From Sphingomonas sp. SORGH_AS_0950 (GTDB lineage: Bacteria > Pseudomonadota > Alphaproteobacteria > Sphingomonadales > Sphingomonadaceae), in the NCBI RefSeq assembly GCF_030818415.1, contig NZ_JAUTAE010000001.1, forward strand, positions 1,490,501 through 1,554,500: 64,000 nucleotides of DNA, given 5' to 3'. The translations under genes and the position numbers were made by a program. Shown piece by piece: positions 19,903 through 29,591 of this stretch. How positions within the stretch are numbered: the first letter of the stretch is position 1; the number at the start of each line of letters is the position of its first letter. The notes below the pieces were generated by a model, which searched no databases, was not told where the DNA came from, and saw only the letters and a program-made list of their open reading frames with translations.

Positions 19903-21648
19903 ATGACCGAGAAGAGCGGAGCCGATATCCTGGTCGAGGCGCTGTGCGATCTCGGCGTGGAGGTCGTCTTCGGCTATCCGGGTGGTGCGGTGCTGCCGAT
20001 CTATGACGCCATGTTTAGGTCGAAGCGCATCCGCCACATTCTGGTCCGCCACGAACAGGCGGCGACCCATGCGGCGGAGGGCTATGCCCGCTCGACCGGC
20101 AAGCCCGGCGTGGTGCTCGTCACCTCCGGCCCCGGTGCGACCAATGCGGTCACCGGCATCACCGACGCGCTGCTCGATTCGATCCCGATGGTGGTCATCA
20201 CCGGCCAGGTCCCGACCGCGCTGATCGGCACCGACGCGTTCCAGGAGGCCGACACGGTCGGCATCACGCGCCACTGCTCCAAGCATAATTATCTGGTGAA
20301 GGACCCCGCGCGTCTGGGCGAGGTGGTGCATGAGGCTTTCCACATCGCGACCTCGGGCCGCCCCGGCCCTGTCGTGATCGACATCCCCAAGGACGTGCAG
20401 GTCGCCACCGCCCGCTATCAGAAGCCGGGTCCGATCCGTCACAAGACCTATCGCCCGCAGGTGAAGGCCGACCAAGCCCAAGTCGAGCAGCTGGTCGACA
20501 TGCTGGCGGCGGCCGAGCGTCCGATCCTCTATACCGGCGGCGGCATCATCAATTCGGGTCCGGCCGCGTCGCAGCTGCTGCGCGAACTGGCCCGCATCAC
20601 CGGCGCGCCCGTCACCTCGACCCTGATGGGCCTGGGGGCCTTCCCGGCCAGCGACCCGCAATGGCTGGGCATGCTGGGCATGCACGGCACTTACGAAGCC
20701 AATATGGCGATGAACCAGGCCGATCTGGTGGTAGCACTTGGCAGCCGATTCGACGACCGCGTCACGGGCCGTCTGGACGCGTTCAGCCCGAACAGCCGCA
20801 AGGTCCATGTCGATATCGACCGGTCGAGCGTGAACAAGAATGTCCGCGTCGACCTGGCGATCATCGCCGATGTCGGCCACGCGCTGGAGGATGCGGTGCG
20901 CATCTGGAAGTCGCGCCAGCATCCCAAGCCCGACACCACCGAATGGCAGCGCCGCATTGCGGGGTGGCGCGCGGTCGGCTGTCTCTCCTTCCCGGAGAAT
21001 GGCGACGCGATCATGCCGCAGCGGGCGATCCGCGCGCTGTACGAAGCGACCCAGGCCCGCCAGCCGATCATCACCACCGAGGTCGGCCAGCACCAGATGT
21101 GGGCCGCGCAGCATTTCGGCTTCGAAAAGCCCAATAAGTGGCTGACCAGCGGCGGTCTGGGCACCATGGGTTACGGCCTGCCCGCCGCGATCGGTGCACA
21201 GCTCGGCAATCCGGGTGCGCTCGTCATCGACATCGCCGGCGAAGCCTCGATCCAAATGAACATCCAGGAACTGGCGACTGCGACCCAGTATCGCCTGCCG
21301 GTCAAGATCTTCATCCTGAACAACGAATATATGGGCATGGTCCGCCAGTGGCAGGAACTGACCTATGAAAGCCGCTATGCCGAGAGCTATTCGGACTCGC
21401 TGCCCGACTTCGTGAAGCTGGGCGAGGCCTATGGCTGGAAGGGCATATTGATCGAGCACCGCGACCAGCTGGAGGACGGCATCGCCGCGATGCTGGACCA
21501 TGACGGGCCGGTGATCGTCGACTGCCGCGTCGCCAAGCTCGCCAACTGCTTCCCGATGATCCCGAGCGGTGCGGCCCATACCGACATGATCCTGCAGGCC
21601 AATGAGGTATCGGGCACCATGGACGACGAGGCCAAGGCGCTGGTTTGA
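19903..21648 (+). CDS. ilvB: Acetolactate synthase large subunit
   Basis: The TPP enzyme makes acetolactate or acetohydroxybutyrate for valine, leucine and isoleucine synthesis. The 581 residues cover the N-terminal TPP domain (catalytic Glu51 in RHEQAATHAAEGYAR), a central FAD/NAD-like domain (ILYTGGGIINSG) and the C-terminal TPP domain. The usual metal-binding GDGS/GDAS sequence reads GEAS here, before NIQELATATQ and the NNEYMGMVRQW motif. The Asp-to-Glu change keeps the charge and is probably tolerated. AGAAGGA precedes the ATG. It heads ilvB-ilvN-ilvC. Confidence 0.96.
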   Translation: MTEKSGADILVEALCDLGVEVVFGYPGGAVLPIYDAMFRSKRIRHILVRHEQAATHAAEGYARSTGKPGVVLVTSGPGATNAVTGITDALLDSIPMVVITGQVPTALIGTDAFQEADTVGITRHCSKHNYLVKDPARLGEVVHEAFHIATSGRPGPVVIDIPKDVQVATARYQKPGPIRHKTYRPQVKADQAQVEQLVDMLAAAERPILYTGGGIINSGPAASQLLRELARITGAPVTSTLMGLGAFPASDPQWLGMLGMHGTYEANMAMNQADLVVALGSRFDDRVTGRLDAFSPNSRKVHVDIDRSSVNKNVRVDLAIIADVGHALEDAVRIWKSRQHPKPDTTEWQRRIAGWRAVGCLSFPENGDAIMPQRAIRALYEATQARQPIITTEVGQHQMWAAQHFGFEKPNKWLTSGGLGTMGYGLPAAIGAQLGNPGALVIDIAGEASIQMNIQELATATQYRLPVKIFILNNEYMGMVRQWQELTYESRYAESYSDSLPDFVKLGEAYGWKGILIEHRDQLEDGIAAMLDHDGPVIVDCRVAKLANCFPMIPSGAAHTDMILQANEVSGTMDDEAKALV

Positions 21649-21658
21649 CCTTCAAGCT

Positions 21659-21788
21659 CCTCCCCGGCACGGGGAGGGGGACCGTGACGCGAAGCGGCAC
21701 GGTGGAGGGGGATCGCCGCGCAGGACAGCATGAGTGGAGAGCCCCCTCCACCATGCTCCGCATGGTCCCCCTCCCCGTTCCGGGGAGG
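21659..21788. repeat. Intergenic palindromic repeat, family R2 (copy b), supplying the ilvN ribosome site
   Basis: The outer arms read CCTCCCCGGCACGGGGAGG and CCTCCCCGTTCCGGGGAGG. An inner CCACCATGCTCCGCATGGTC hairpin lies near the right side. Its right border GGGGAGGA is also the only Shine-Dalgarno sequence for ilvN, so the hairpin could mask or expose that site. Confidence 0.8.
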
Positions 21789-21796
21789 AATTGAAT

Positions 21797-22312
21797 ATGC
21801 ACATCAAGACCGAGAAGGTGGAACGCCACACGCTGGCGGTGATCGTCGACAACGAACCGGGCATCCTGGCCCGGATCGCCGGGCTGTTCACCGCGCGCGG
21901 CTATAATATCGAGAGCCTGACCGTGTCGGAGATCACCGCCGACAAGGCCGTCAGCCGCATCACCATCGTCACCAGCGCCTCGCCGTCGGTGATGGAGCAG
22001 ATCATCGCCCAGCTCGACCGGCTGGTCCCGGTCCACAAGGTCACCGATCTGTCGGTGCTGGGCGACCATGTCGAGCGCGAGCTGGCGCTGGTGAAGGTGG
22101 CGGGCACCGGCGAACGCCGGATCGAGGCGCTGCGCCTCGCCGAAGTCTATCGCGCCCGCGTGGTCGATGCGACGATCGGCAGCTTCGTGTTCGAGGTGAC
22201 CGGCACCATCGCCAAGATCGACAAGTTCGTCGAACTGATGGGCGAGGTCGGCCTGGTCGAGGTCGCCCGCACCGGCATCGCCGCCATTTCGCGGGGCAAG
22301 GACGCGGCCTGA
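21797..22312 (+). CDS. ilvN: Acetolactate synthase regulatory subunit
   Basis: IlvN binds IlvB and confers valine feedback control. The 171-residue protein has the N-terminal ACT domain (ERHTLAVIVDNEPGILARIAGLFTARGYNIE region) and the C-terminal small-subunit domain (ALVKVAGTGERR onward). The ATG was chosen at the conserved N-terminus. The ribosome site GGGGAGGA comes from the edge of the R2 repeat, 7 bases upstream. It lies between ilvB and ilvC on the same strand. Confidence 0.95.
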   Translation: MHIKTEKVERHTLAVIVDNEPGILARIAGLFTARGYNIESLTVSEITADKAVSRITIVTSASPSVMEQIIAQLDRLVPVHKVTDLSVLGDHVERELALVKVAGTGERRIEALRLAEVYRARVVDATIGSFVFEVTGTIAKIDKFVELMGEVGLVEVARTGIAAISRGKDAA

Positions 22313-22333
22313 AACATCATCACAACCACTATC

Positions 22334-23458
<1,125 letters not shown>

Positions 23459-23473
23459 TTTTTTGTCGGGGGG

Positions 23474-23660
23474 TGGGCTCGGTGAGACACCTTTGCCCTC
23501 CCCCATCCCCTCCCGCCTGCGGGAGGGGTGCGCCAGGCGGAAGCTGCAAGCGCTTCGGCTAGCCCGCAGTTTGCGACAAAAGCAAAACGACTGCCCCAAA
23601 CCTCTCCCCTCCCGCAAGCGGGAGGGGATGGGGGAGGGCAAGGGGCCTCGCAGAGACCCA
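23474..23660. repeat. Intergenic hairpin repeat, family R1 (copy c)
   Basis: This is a full-length element in the 293-bp gap between ilvC and yceI. A GGTGAGAC half-hairpin leads to the CCCCTCCCGCCTGCGGGAGG palindrome. A variable core of about 85 bp follows, then CCCCTCCCGCAAGCGGGAGG and a terminal CTCGCAGAGAC. Apart from the yceI ribosome site GGGAG I see nothing else in the gap. Confidence 0.8.
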
Positions 23661-23751
23661 CCCCCGGAAACGCATCGTTGCGACCTTGGCCTTTGACGTG
23701 CGTTAACCGCACGGCCCACAAAGGCCGCCGTTCAACAGGGAGTACCCACCC

Positions 23752-24366
23752 ATGCGTTTCGTCCTTCCCGCCGCCATGGCGCTCGTCCTCGCCGCCCCGG
23801 CCATTGCCCAGACCGCTCCGGCGGGCATGCCCGGCGCGCCGGTCGCCTCGCGCGTCGTCGCGGACACCTATGCCGTCGACCCCGCGCATACCCAGGTCAC
23901 CTGGTCGCTCAACCATATGGGCTTCTCGATGCTCGAGGGGCAGTTCGGCGCGTCCGAAGGCACGCTGACCCTCGACCCGGCCAAGCCACAGGCCGCCAAG
24001 GTCGACGTGACCTTCAAGATCGACAATCTGTCGGTCACCGCCGCCCCCTTCGCCAATCACCTGAAGTCGAAGGACTTCTTCGACGCCGCCACCTATCCGA
24101 CCGCGCGCTTCGTCTCGACCGGCGTCAAGGTCATGGGCACCAAGGCGGTCATCACCGGCAACCTGACCATCAAGGACCAGACCAAGCCGGTCACGCTGAA
24201 CGCGACCTTCTTCGGTGCGGGCACCAATCCGATGTCCAAGAAGCTGAACATCGGCTTCCGCGCGACCGCCAAGATCAAGCGTTCGGACTTCGGCGTCGGC
24301 GCCTATGTGCCGGTCGTGGGTGACGATGTGGACCTGGTGATCAACGCGGCCTTCACCGCGCAGTAA
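23752..24366 (+). CDS. YceI-family periplasmic lipocalin-like protein
   Basis: The 204-residue exported protein has a signal peptide ending near AIAQTAPA. The YceI domain runs from TYAVDPAHTQVTWSLNHMGF to the C-terminal VDLVINAAF strand. YceI proteins form a beta-barrel that binds polyisoprenoid or amide-like lipids in the periplasm. GGGAG lies upstream of the ATG. The gene stands alone and converges on the BLUF gene. The exact ligand cannot be inferred. Confidence 0.92.
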   Translation: MRFVLPAAMALVLAAPAIAQTAPAGMPGAPVASRVVADTYAVDPAHTQVTWSLNHMGFSMLEGQFGASEGTLTLDPAKPQAAKVDVTFKIDNLSVTAAPFANHLKSKDFFDAATYPTARFVSTGVKVMGTKAVITGNLTIKDQTKPVTLNATFFGAGTNPMSKKLNIGFRATAKIKRSDFGVGAYVPVVGDDVDLVINAAFTAQ

Positions 24367-24387
24367 GCCATTGCCGTCCGGTTCCGG

Positions 24388-24405
24388 CCGCCCGAGACCG
24401 GGCGG
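24388..24405. terminator. GC hairpin between convergent yceI and the BLUF gene
   Basis: CCGCCCG and CGGGCGG enclose AGAC, with further weaker pairing outside (CCGG/CCGG). It has no T-tail; it may act as a terminator or only as a roadblock. Confidence 0.4.
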
Positions 24406-24416
24406 TCGGGGCCGGA

Positions 24417-24818
24417 TCAGAACAGACGCTTCAGCCCCGCGAAACTCTCGAACGTGGCCCGGATCTCGGGCGACGCCGTCGCCGCCATACCCGCGATGCG
24501 CGCGACCAGCCTGGCCTTGTCCTCGCCCTTGGTCGCATAGCCCATCGCCCAGTCGCCAAACTCGCGGGCGTCCACCGTCCGGTCGGACAGGATCACCAGG
24601 GCATGGTGACGCGAGTCCGCCGCGATATGGCGATAGACCCGCTCCACCGCCGCCGCCTCGCCCTCCAGCGCCTGGAGGAAACGCCGACCGTCATAATAGA
24701 GCAGCCCCGTCACCCCCGCCCGCGCATTGTTGCGGCGCGACGCCTGCAGGATCGCCTCGGGATCGATCGCCGCCGCCGGGCCCTTCACGCTGCTGATATA
24801 GACGAGCTGGCGCAACAT
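24417..24818 (-). CDS. BLUF-domain blue-light sensor protein
   Basis: The 133-residue protein is essentially a single BLUF domain. The N-terminus LRQLVYISS supplies the key Tyr near residue 6. The AILQASRRNNARAGVTGLLYYDGRRFLQALEG segment carries the Asn and Gln that surround the flavin. BLUF proteins sense blue light via FAD and act through partner proteins. No effector domain is fused, so it is a short, stand-alone type. The ATG has a purine-rich AGAGGGGGA upstream. Confidence 0.9.
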   Translation of the reverse strand: MLRQLVYISSVKGPAAAIDPEAILQASRRNNARAGVTGLLYYDGRRFLQALEGEAAAVERVYRHIAADSRHHALVILSDRTVDAREFGDWAMGYATKGEDKARLVARIAGMAATASPEIRATFESFAGLKRLF

Positions 24819-24932
24819 CGCGGTCCCCCTCTTCCCGGCGGCGCCGGTATTCCGGCCGTCGATGCCGCGCCCGGCTTTAACAAAGCGTTCACGCGGTGCG
24901 GCGGGATATGGACAAGCCCGCCGCGACGCGGC

Positions 24933-24995
24933 ATGAACCGCTTCATCATGATCGCCGTGCTGCCGCTTCGTTCGCTTCGACTTATCCGCCCTTAG
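24933..24995 (+). CDS. Probable leuA leader peptide (attenuation)
   Basis: A 20-residue ORF reads MNRFIMIAVLPLRSLRLIRP. Eight residues are branched-chain (four Leu, three Ile, one Val). The three last Leu codons are all CTT, an uncommon choice in this GC-rich genome. It ends 111 bases before leuA. Its stop codon lies inside CCCTTAGGG, which can pair with CCCTAAGGG 26 bases further on. This is the layout of a ribosome-mediated attenuator. No good ribosome site is visible, so translation is inferred from the codon content and context. Confidence 0.55.
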   Translation: MNRFIMIAVLPLRSLRLIRP

Positions 24996-25077
24996 GGGAG
25001 GATCGGCGTGGCCATGCGCGACTTCCCTAAGGGCTGAATGAACCGATAAGCCTGTCCCCGCCGTGCCTCTGGCCAGA
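24990..25077 (+). promoter_or_regulatory. Candidate leuA attenuator stems
   Basis: CCCTTAGGG (24990-24998) and CCCTAAGGG (25025-25033) are perfect complements spanning the leader stop codon. A later stem can form from GCCG and CGGC around CTCTGGCCAGACG near 25055-25083. A switch between these would couple leucine supply to leuA transcription. No U-run is evident. Confidence 0.4.
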
Positions 25078-25106
25078 CGCGGCCGAGAATGCTGGAAGAC
25101 CCGATC

Positions 25107-26765
25107 ATGTTGCGCGACCCTTCGACCAAGTACCGCCCCTTCCCCGCAATCGCCCTGCCCGACCGGCAATGGCCGAACCGCACCATCACGCGCGCGCCGC
25201 GCTGGCTGTCGACGGACTTGCGCGACGGCAACCAGGCGTTGATCGACCCGATGGACGCCGAGAAGAAGACGCGGATGTTCGACCTGCTGGTCAAGGTCGG
25301 GCTGAAGGAGATCGAGGTCGGCTTCCCCAGCGCGGGCGCGACCGAGTTCGACTTCATCTCGGGCCTGATCAAGAACGATCGCATCCCCGACGACGTGACG
25401 ATCCAGGTGCTGACCCAGTCGCGCCGCGACCTGATCGAGCGCAGCTTCGAAAGCCTGGAGGGCGCGCGTACCGCGATCGTCCATCTCTACAACGCGGTCA
25501 GCCCGGCCTGGCGCAAAATCGTGTTCGGCATGACCCGCGACGAGGTGCGCCAGATCGCGGTCGAGGGCGCCAAGATCCTGCGCGACGAGGCGGCCAAGCG
25601 CCCGGACACCGATTGGTTCTTCGAATACAGCCCCGAAACCTTCTCGACCGCCGAGCTGGATTTCTCGGTCGAGGTCTGCGCCGCCGTCATGGACGTGCTG
25701 AAGCCGACGCCCGACCACCCGCTGATCCTGAACCTGCCTGCCACCGTCGAGTGTGCGACACCCAATGTCTATGCCGACCAGATCGAATGGTTCGGGCGCA
25801 ACATCCCCAACCGCGAGTCGGTGGTCATCTCGCTCCACACCCATAACGATCGCGGCACCGGCGTCGCCGCCGCCGAGCTGGGCGTGATGGCGGGGGCGGA
25901 CCGGGTCGAGGGCTGTCTGCTGGGCAATGGCGAGCGGACCGGCAATTGCGATCTCGTGACCGTCGCGCTCAACATGTACACGCAAGGGGTCGATCCGGGG
26001 CTGGACCTGTCCGACATCGACGAGGTGGTGAACACGGTGCAATATTGCACCAACCTGCCCGTCCATCCGCGCACCCCCTATGCGGGCGATCTGGTCTTCA
26101 CCGCCTTTTCGGGCAGCCATCAGGACGCGATCAAAAAGGGCTTTTCCGCGCAGGCCGCGCGCAACGACGATCTGTGGGAAGTCCCCTACCTCCCCATCGA
26201 CCCCGCCGATCTGGGCCGCTCTTACGAAGCGGTCATCCGCGTCAATTCGCAATCGGGCAAGGGCGGCGTCGCCTGGGTGATCGAGCAGGACAAGGGGCTG
26301 AAGCTGCCCAAGCGGCTCCAGGCGGATTTCAGCCGCCATGTCCAGGCGATGGCCGATGCGACCAGCCGCGAACTCAACGCCGCCGACATCTGGGCCGGGT
26401 TCGAGGCGACCTATCTGCCGCGCGGCGACGACCGCTTCGTCCTGCGCGACTATGAGGAAAGCGGCTCGGCCGGGCAGCGTATCTTCGTCGGTCGCGTCCA
26501 GGTGGACGGCGAGGAGAAGTCGATCTCGGGGCGCGGCAACGGCCTGATCTCCAGCGTGATCGCGGCGCTGGCCGACACCACCGGCCCCGCGCTCGAGGTC
26601 GTCGACTATAATGAGCATGCGATCGGCCACGGTGCCGATGCGCAGGCCGCCGCCTATGTCGAGGCGCGGACCGCCGATGGCCGGACCGTCTTCGGCGTCG
26701 GGCTGGACACCGACATCGCCACCGCCAGCGTCCGCGCGGTGCTGTCCGCCGCCAACCGGGCCTGA
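25107..26765 (+). CDS. leuA: 2-isopropylmalate synthase, type 2
   Basis: LeuA condenses acetyl-CoA with 2-oxoisovalerate, the first committed step to leucine. The protein (552 residues from the chosen ATG) carries the HMGL-like barrel with [16 protein letters not shown] near residues 35-50. The metal ligands lie in [18 protein letters not shown]. The C-terminal regulatory domain runs from about residue 420. GGAAG lies 8 bases before this ATG; an ATG six codons upstream is also possible. It shares the branched-chain theme with ilvBNC 2 kb upstream. A leader peptide precedes it. Confidence 0.96.
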   Translation: MLRDPSTKYRPFPAIALPDRQWPNRTITRAPRWLSTDLRDGNQALIDPMDAEKKTRMFDLLVKVGLKEIEVGFPSAGATEFDFISGLIKNDRIPDDVTIQVLTQSRRDLIERSFESLEGARTAIVHLYNAVSPAWRKIVFGMTRDEVRQIAVEGAKILRDEAAKRPDTDWFFEYSPETFSTAELDFSVEVCAAVMDVLKPTPDHPLILNLPATVECATPNVYADQIEWFGRNIPNRESVVISLHTHNDRGTGVAAAELGVMAGADRVEGCLLGNGERTGNCDLVTVALNMYTQGVDPGLDLSDIDEVVNTVQYCTNLPVHPRTPYAGDLVFTAFSGSHQDAIKKGFSAQAARNDDLWEVPYLPIDPADLGRSYEAVIRVNSQSGKGGVAWVIEQDKGLKLPKRLQADFSRHVQAMADATSRELNAADIWAGFEATYLPRGDDRFVLRDYEESGSAGQRIFVGRVQVDGEEKSISGRGNGLISSVIAALADTTGPALEVVDYNEHAIGHGADAQAAAYVEARTADGRTVFGVGLDTDIATASVRAVLSAANRA

Positions 26766-26777
26766 CGCCCATGGTCC

Positions 26778-26819
26778 CCGCCCCGCTCTTCCCCATGACG
26801 TTCGTGGAGAGCGGGGCGG
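26778..26819 (+). terminator. Stem-loop after leuA
   Basis: CCGCCCCGCTCT and AGAGCGGGGCGG are perfect 12-bp arms around an 18-base loop, starting 13 bases after the leuA stop. There is no strong U-tail. It could stabilise the leuA transcript end or reduce readthrough into the TonB-like gene. Confidence 0.5.
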
Positions 26820-26849
26820 TCTCGGCTCTTACGGCGTAAGGCCCCCGAC

Positions 26850-27641
26850 ATGGCGGTGCTGACCCGGCTGCCCGAGCGATATCGCGAAACCCTGCGCGAG
26901 CGGGGCGCCTCGATCACGCTCACGGTGCTGGCGCACCTGCTGCTCGCCTGGCTTCTGTTCCACCTGGCCCCTAAGCTGATCGCGCCGGAGCCATCATCCT
27001 CGCTCAGCACCTTCTCGGTCACCCCGTCGGACCGGGAGGCGGGTGCGCCGGTGCCCGAGACGCGCATCGCCACGCGCAAGCCAGCGGCGGCGGGCGGCTC
27101 CAAGGCCCCCGTCACTCCCAAGCAGCCCGACACCCCCAATCCGCCGACCGAGAAGCCCGCCGACACCTCCGCGCCGACGCCGTGGCAATGGGGCGACAAG
27201 TCGCTGTTCGCGGCGGGCGATATTTCCGCCATGCCCAAGGGGGCGGGCAATGGCGTGGGATCGAGCAACGGCGACGATCGCGGCCAGGACAGCGCATCGG
27301 CCTATGGCCCCGGCGAGGGACCGGGCGGCCAGCGGCTCTACAATGCCGAATGGTATCCCCATCGCCCGAGCAATGCCGAGCTGAACGGCTATCTGCACAG
27401 CGCGCCGCCGCCGAACAGCTGGGCGTTGATCGCGTGCCGGACGATCCCCGACTATCGGGTCGAGAATTGCCAGATCCTGGGCGAATCGCCGCGCGGACTG
27501 GGCCTGGCCCGTGCGATGCGCGAGGCGGCGTGGCAGTTCCGCGTCCGCGCGCCGCGCATCGGCGGCAAGGTGATGGTCGGCGAATGGGTCCGCATCCGCA
27601 TCGACTTCAACAGCTCCGGCGGCGGGACTGATCCTCAATAG
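26850..27641 (+). CDS. TonB-like energy-transducer protein
   Basis: The 263-residue protein has one N-terminal membrane helix (LTVLAHLLLAWLLFHLAP, near residues 24-41). A Pro/Lys-rich linker spans about 60-125. The C-terminal globular part is about 190-258. The segment GLARAMREAAWQFRVRAPRI resembles the last helix/strand of TonB C-terminal domains. Its Pro-rich linker is shorter than in classical TonB. No exbB or exbD lies near. It may serve a specific receptor, but the link to the adjacent porin is not established. It overlaps that convergent porin gene by 7 bases. Confidence 0.7.
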   Translation: MAVLTRLPERYRETLRERGASITLTVLAHLLLAWLLFHLAPKLIAPEPSSSLSTFSVTPSDREAGAPVPETRIATRKPAAAGGSKAPVTPKQPDTPNPPTEKPADTSAPTPWQWGDKSLFAAGDISAMPKGAGNGVGSSNGDDRGQDSASAYGPGEGPGGQRLYNAEWYPHRPSNAELNGYLHSAPPPNSWALIACRTIPDYRVENCQILGESPRGLGLARAMREAAWQFRVRAPRIGGKVMVGEWVRIRIDFNSSGGGTDPQ

Positions 27642-29095
27642 GTGAATTGCAGCTGGGTGCGGATCAGGTCGCCGGTCGCGCGGCCGGTGCGCCGGGCATC
27701 GGCCTCGCGCCGCTCCATCCGCGCATAGGCCAGCGTCAGCTCCAGCGCCTCGACCAGCTGGATCTCGGTGCCCAGCTCCCACTCGTCGGTTTCCAGGCGC
27801 GGCGCATCGACATTGGCCTTCCACCCGCCGCGATAATGTTGCCACCGGGCATAGGGGATCATGCGGCCGACCGGGGTCTTGCCCGCGTCCATCATCAGCT
27901 GGACATAGCCGCCGCCCAGCGGGCTGCTCCGCACCGCGCGCAGCCCCAGGTCATATTGCGGGCCATGGCCGGTCATCCATTCGGTCTGGATGCCGAAGGG
28001 CTGCGGATAGAGGATGGCATGGACGCCGACCCGGTCGTCGCGATAGCTGATCGGGCTGATCCCGCCGCTGCGCAATTCGGGGCGATAGCGGTTGAACATC
28101 GCCGATCCGCCGACCTCCAGCACCTGCCCCCGGAACAACGGCCCCAGGCCGTCGAGCGCGAAGGGCCAGGTCGCCATCGCGACCTTCATCAGCCGGTCGT
28201 TGCGCTCCGGCCGGTTGGTGCCCTGGCCGTTATAGACCGCCAGCCCGAACGCGCCGTAATTGCCGAACAGCTTCTGCTTCTTCTTCGACAGCCGGTCCCA
28301 GATCGCCTGCACCGCATCGGGGGTGAAATAGGCGTTGATGCCGACATCGCGCTCGCCAGGCACGCCGCTGTTGATCGCATCCGACCGGTCCAGCGTCAGC
28401 CGGTTGGACGAGGATTGCAGATTTTCCCAGCCGAACGGCACCTTCGACTGGCCGAAGCGCAGCCGCAGCCGCCGTTCGGGGTCGAGGAACCAGTCGACAT
28501 ACACATCGCGCAGCTGGCCGAAATTCTCGCGCCGCTCGGTGCTCGACTGGTTGTTCACCGCCGTACCGAAGTCATGCTGGAAATAGAGCTGCAACCGCTC
28601 GGTGATGTCGCCTTGCAGGACCAGCCGGACCCGGCGCAGGAGGAATCCGCCATCCTCGTTGATCGAACTGTCATGCACCGAACGCAGCCGCGATCCGGTG
28701 TCGGAGGGCGCATCCTGCTCGTCGAGAATCCCGTTATAGCGCAACTGGGTATAGCCGCGCAGGCGCAGCCGCTCATACCAGGGCGCGCGCGCCGATGGCG
28801 GTTTGGCGATCGCGATGCGCGGAGCCGGGGCGCTGGCCGCCGGTGCCGGCGCGGCGGGCGGCGCGGCGGCGATCTGCGGCGCGGGGGGCGGCGATGGCTG
28901 GGGGGACGGCGCGGCCGACACCGGGACGGCCGCCGTCCCGCCCTGCTGCGCGGCGGTCAGCGCCTTGATCTGCGCCTTCAGCTCGTCGATCTGGCGCTGC
29001 AACTCCTGCACCGTCTGCGCGGCGGCGGGCACCGGACAGGCCGCCAGCATCATCGCGACGGCGACCCGGTACCGGGCCCGATGGGGTTTCGACAT
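27635..29095 (-). CDS. OprO/OprP-type outer-membrane porin
   Basis: The 486-residue protein has a signal peptide ending near PAAAQT. A short coiled coil (TVQELQRQIDELKAQIKALT, near residues 27-46) is typical of these trimeric porins. A Pro/Ala linker leads to a 16-strand-type barrel that finishes in a terminal aromatic (QLQFTY). The RLRSVHDSS, GFLLRRVRLVLQGDI and YFQHDFGT segments fit the phosphate-selective porin O/P family. The ATG was chosen at the signal peptide. Pho-box-like repeats lie 89 bases upstream, supporting a role in phosphate uptake. Confidence 0.85.
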   Translation of the reverse strand: MSKPHRARYRVAVAMMLAACPVPAAAQTVQELQRQIDELKAQIKALTAAQQGGTAAVPVSAAPSPQPSPPPAPQIAAAPPAAPAPAASAPAPRIAIAKPPSARAPWYERLRLRGYTQLRYNGILDEQDAPSDTGSRLRSVHDSSINEDGGFLLRRVRLVLQGDITERLQLYFQHDFGTAVNNQSSTERRENFGQLRDVYVDWFLDPERRLRLRFGQSKVPFGWENLQSSSNRLTLDRSDAINSGVPGERDVGINAYFTPDAVQAIWDRLSKKKQKLFGNYGAFGLAVYNGQGTNRPERNDRLMKVAMATWPFALDGLGPLFRGQVLEVGGSAMFNRYRPELRSGGISPISYRDDRVGVHAILYPQPFGIQTEWMTGHGPQYDLGLRAVRSSPLGGGYVQLMMDAGKTPVGRMIPYARWQHYRGGWKANVDAPRLETDEWELGTEIQLVEALELTLAYARMERREADARRTGRATGDLIRTQLQFTY

Positions 29096-29183
29096 GCTCA
29101 CCGTGCTGATTCCGCCCTGTTCGCCGCGATGCCTGCGGCACCCGCTGATGCGGCGGCGGCTTAGGCCAGCGACGGCCGGTTCC

Positions 29184-29223
29184 GCAACAGATTGATGACA
29201 GTTCGGTGATAAATCCGTGACAC
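29184..29223 (-). promoter_or_regulatory. Tandem Pho-box-like sites (PhoB) upstream of the porin
   Basis: On the porin strand four 7-mers repeat at exact 11-bp spacing: GTGTCAC, TTATCAC, CTGTCAT and CTGTTGC. The PhoB consensus is CTGTCAT direct repeats with a 4-bp spacer. The block lies in the 142-bp gap before the porin, 89 bases from its ATG, where an activator site is expected. Confidence 0.6.
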
Positions 29224-29237
29224 ACGAACCCCGGCGA

Positions 29238-29591
29238 TCAGCGCGTCCGTTCGATCTCGCATCCCACCCGCGCATCGGGATAGATGCCGGTCTTCATCGA
29301 CCGCACCCGGACCTTCACCACCCGCCGGTCGGCAAGGCACAGCGCCGCCACCGCCTCGCACAGGCTTTCCTGAAGCGCGAAGCCCGGCCCCCCTGCCATC
29401 GCCAGGATCGACTCGCGCAGGAAATCATAGTCCAGCACCTCCTCGATCCGGTCGGCGCTGGGGGCGGCGGGATAGGTGACGGTCATCGCGACCGACAGGG
29501 TGACCGGCTGGGGCTCGGCCTCGTGCGGATGGATACCCAGGCGCATCGCGACCCGCAGATCGTCGAGCAGGATCGTATAGGTCGCGCTCAT
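29238..29591 (-). CDS. folB: Dihydroneopterin aldolase (FolB/FolX-like)
   Basis: The 117-residue protein fits FolB: TILLDDLRVAMRLGIHPHEA at the start, a central EVLDYDFLRESI, and the C-terminal VKVRVRSMKTGIYPDARVGCEIER with the catalytic Lys. It would cleave dihydroneopterin to 6-hydroxymethyl-dihydropterin or epimerise the triphosphate. Its ATG overlaps the stop of the upstream SDR gene as ATGA. Together with folE it forms a short pteridine operon. Confidence 0.9.
   Translation of the reverse strand: MSATYTILLDDLRVAMRLGIHPHEAEPQPVTLSVAMTVTYPAAPSADRIEEVLDYDFLRESILAMAGGPGFALQESLCEAVAALCLADRRVVKVRVRSMKTGIYPDARVGCEIERTR

Noticed and set aside
24877..24891. TTAA-N7-TTCA, a near match to the CtrA site upstream of the BLUF gene
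   Set aside because: One half site is mismatched and there is no palindrome; it is expected by chance in AT-richer gaps.
24417..26630. Long antisense frame over leuA extending from the BLUF gene
   Set aside because: Its C-terminal part is the BLUF protein in frame; the rest is antisense to LeuA. The BLUF gene is short and starts at its own ATG.
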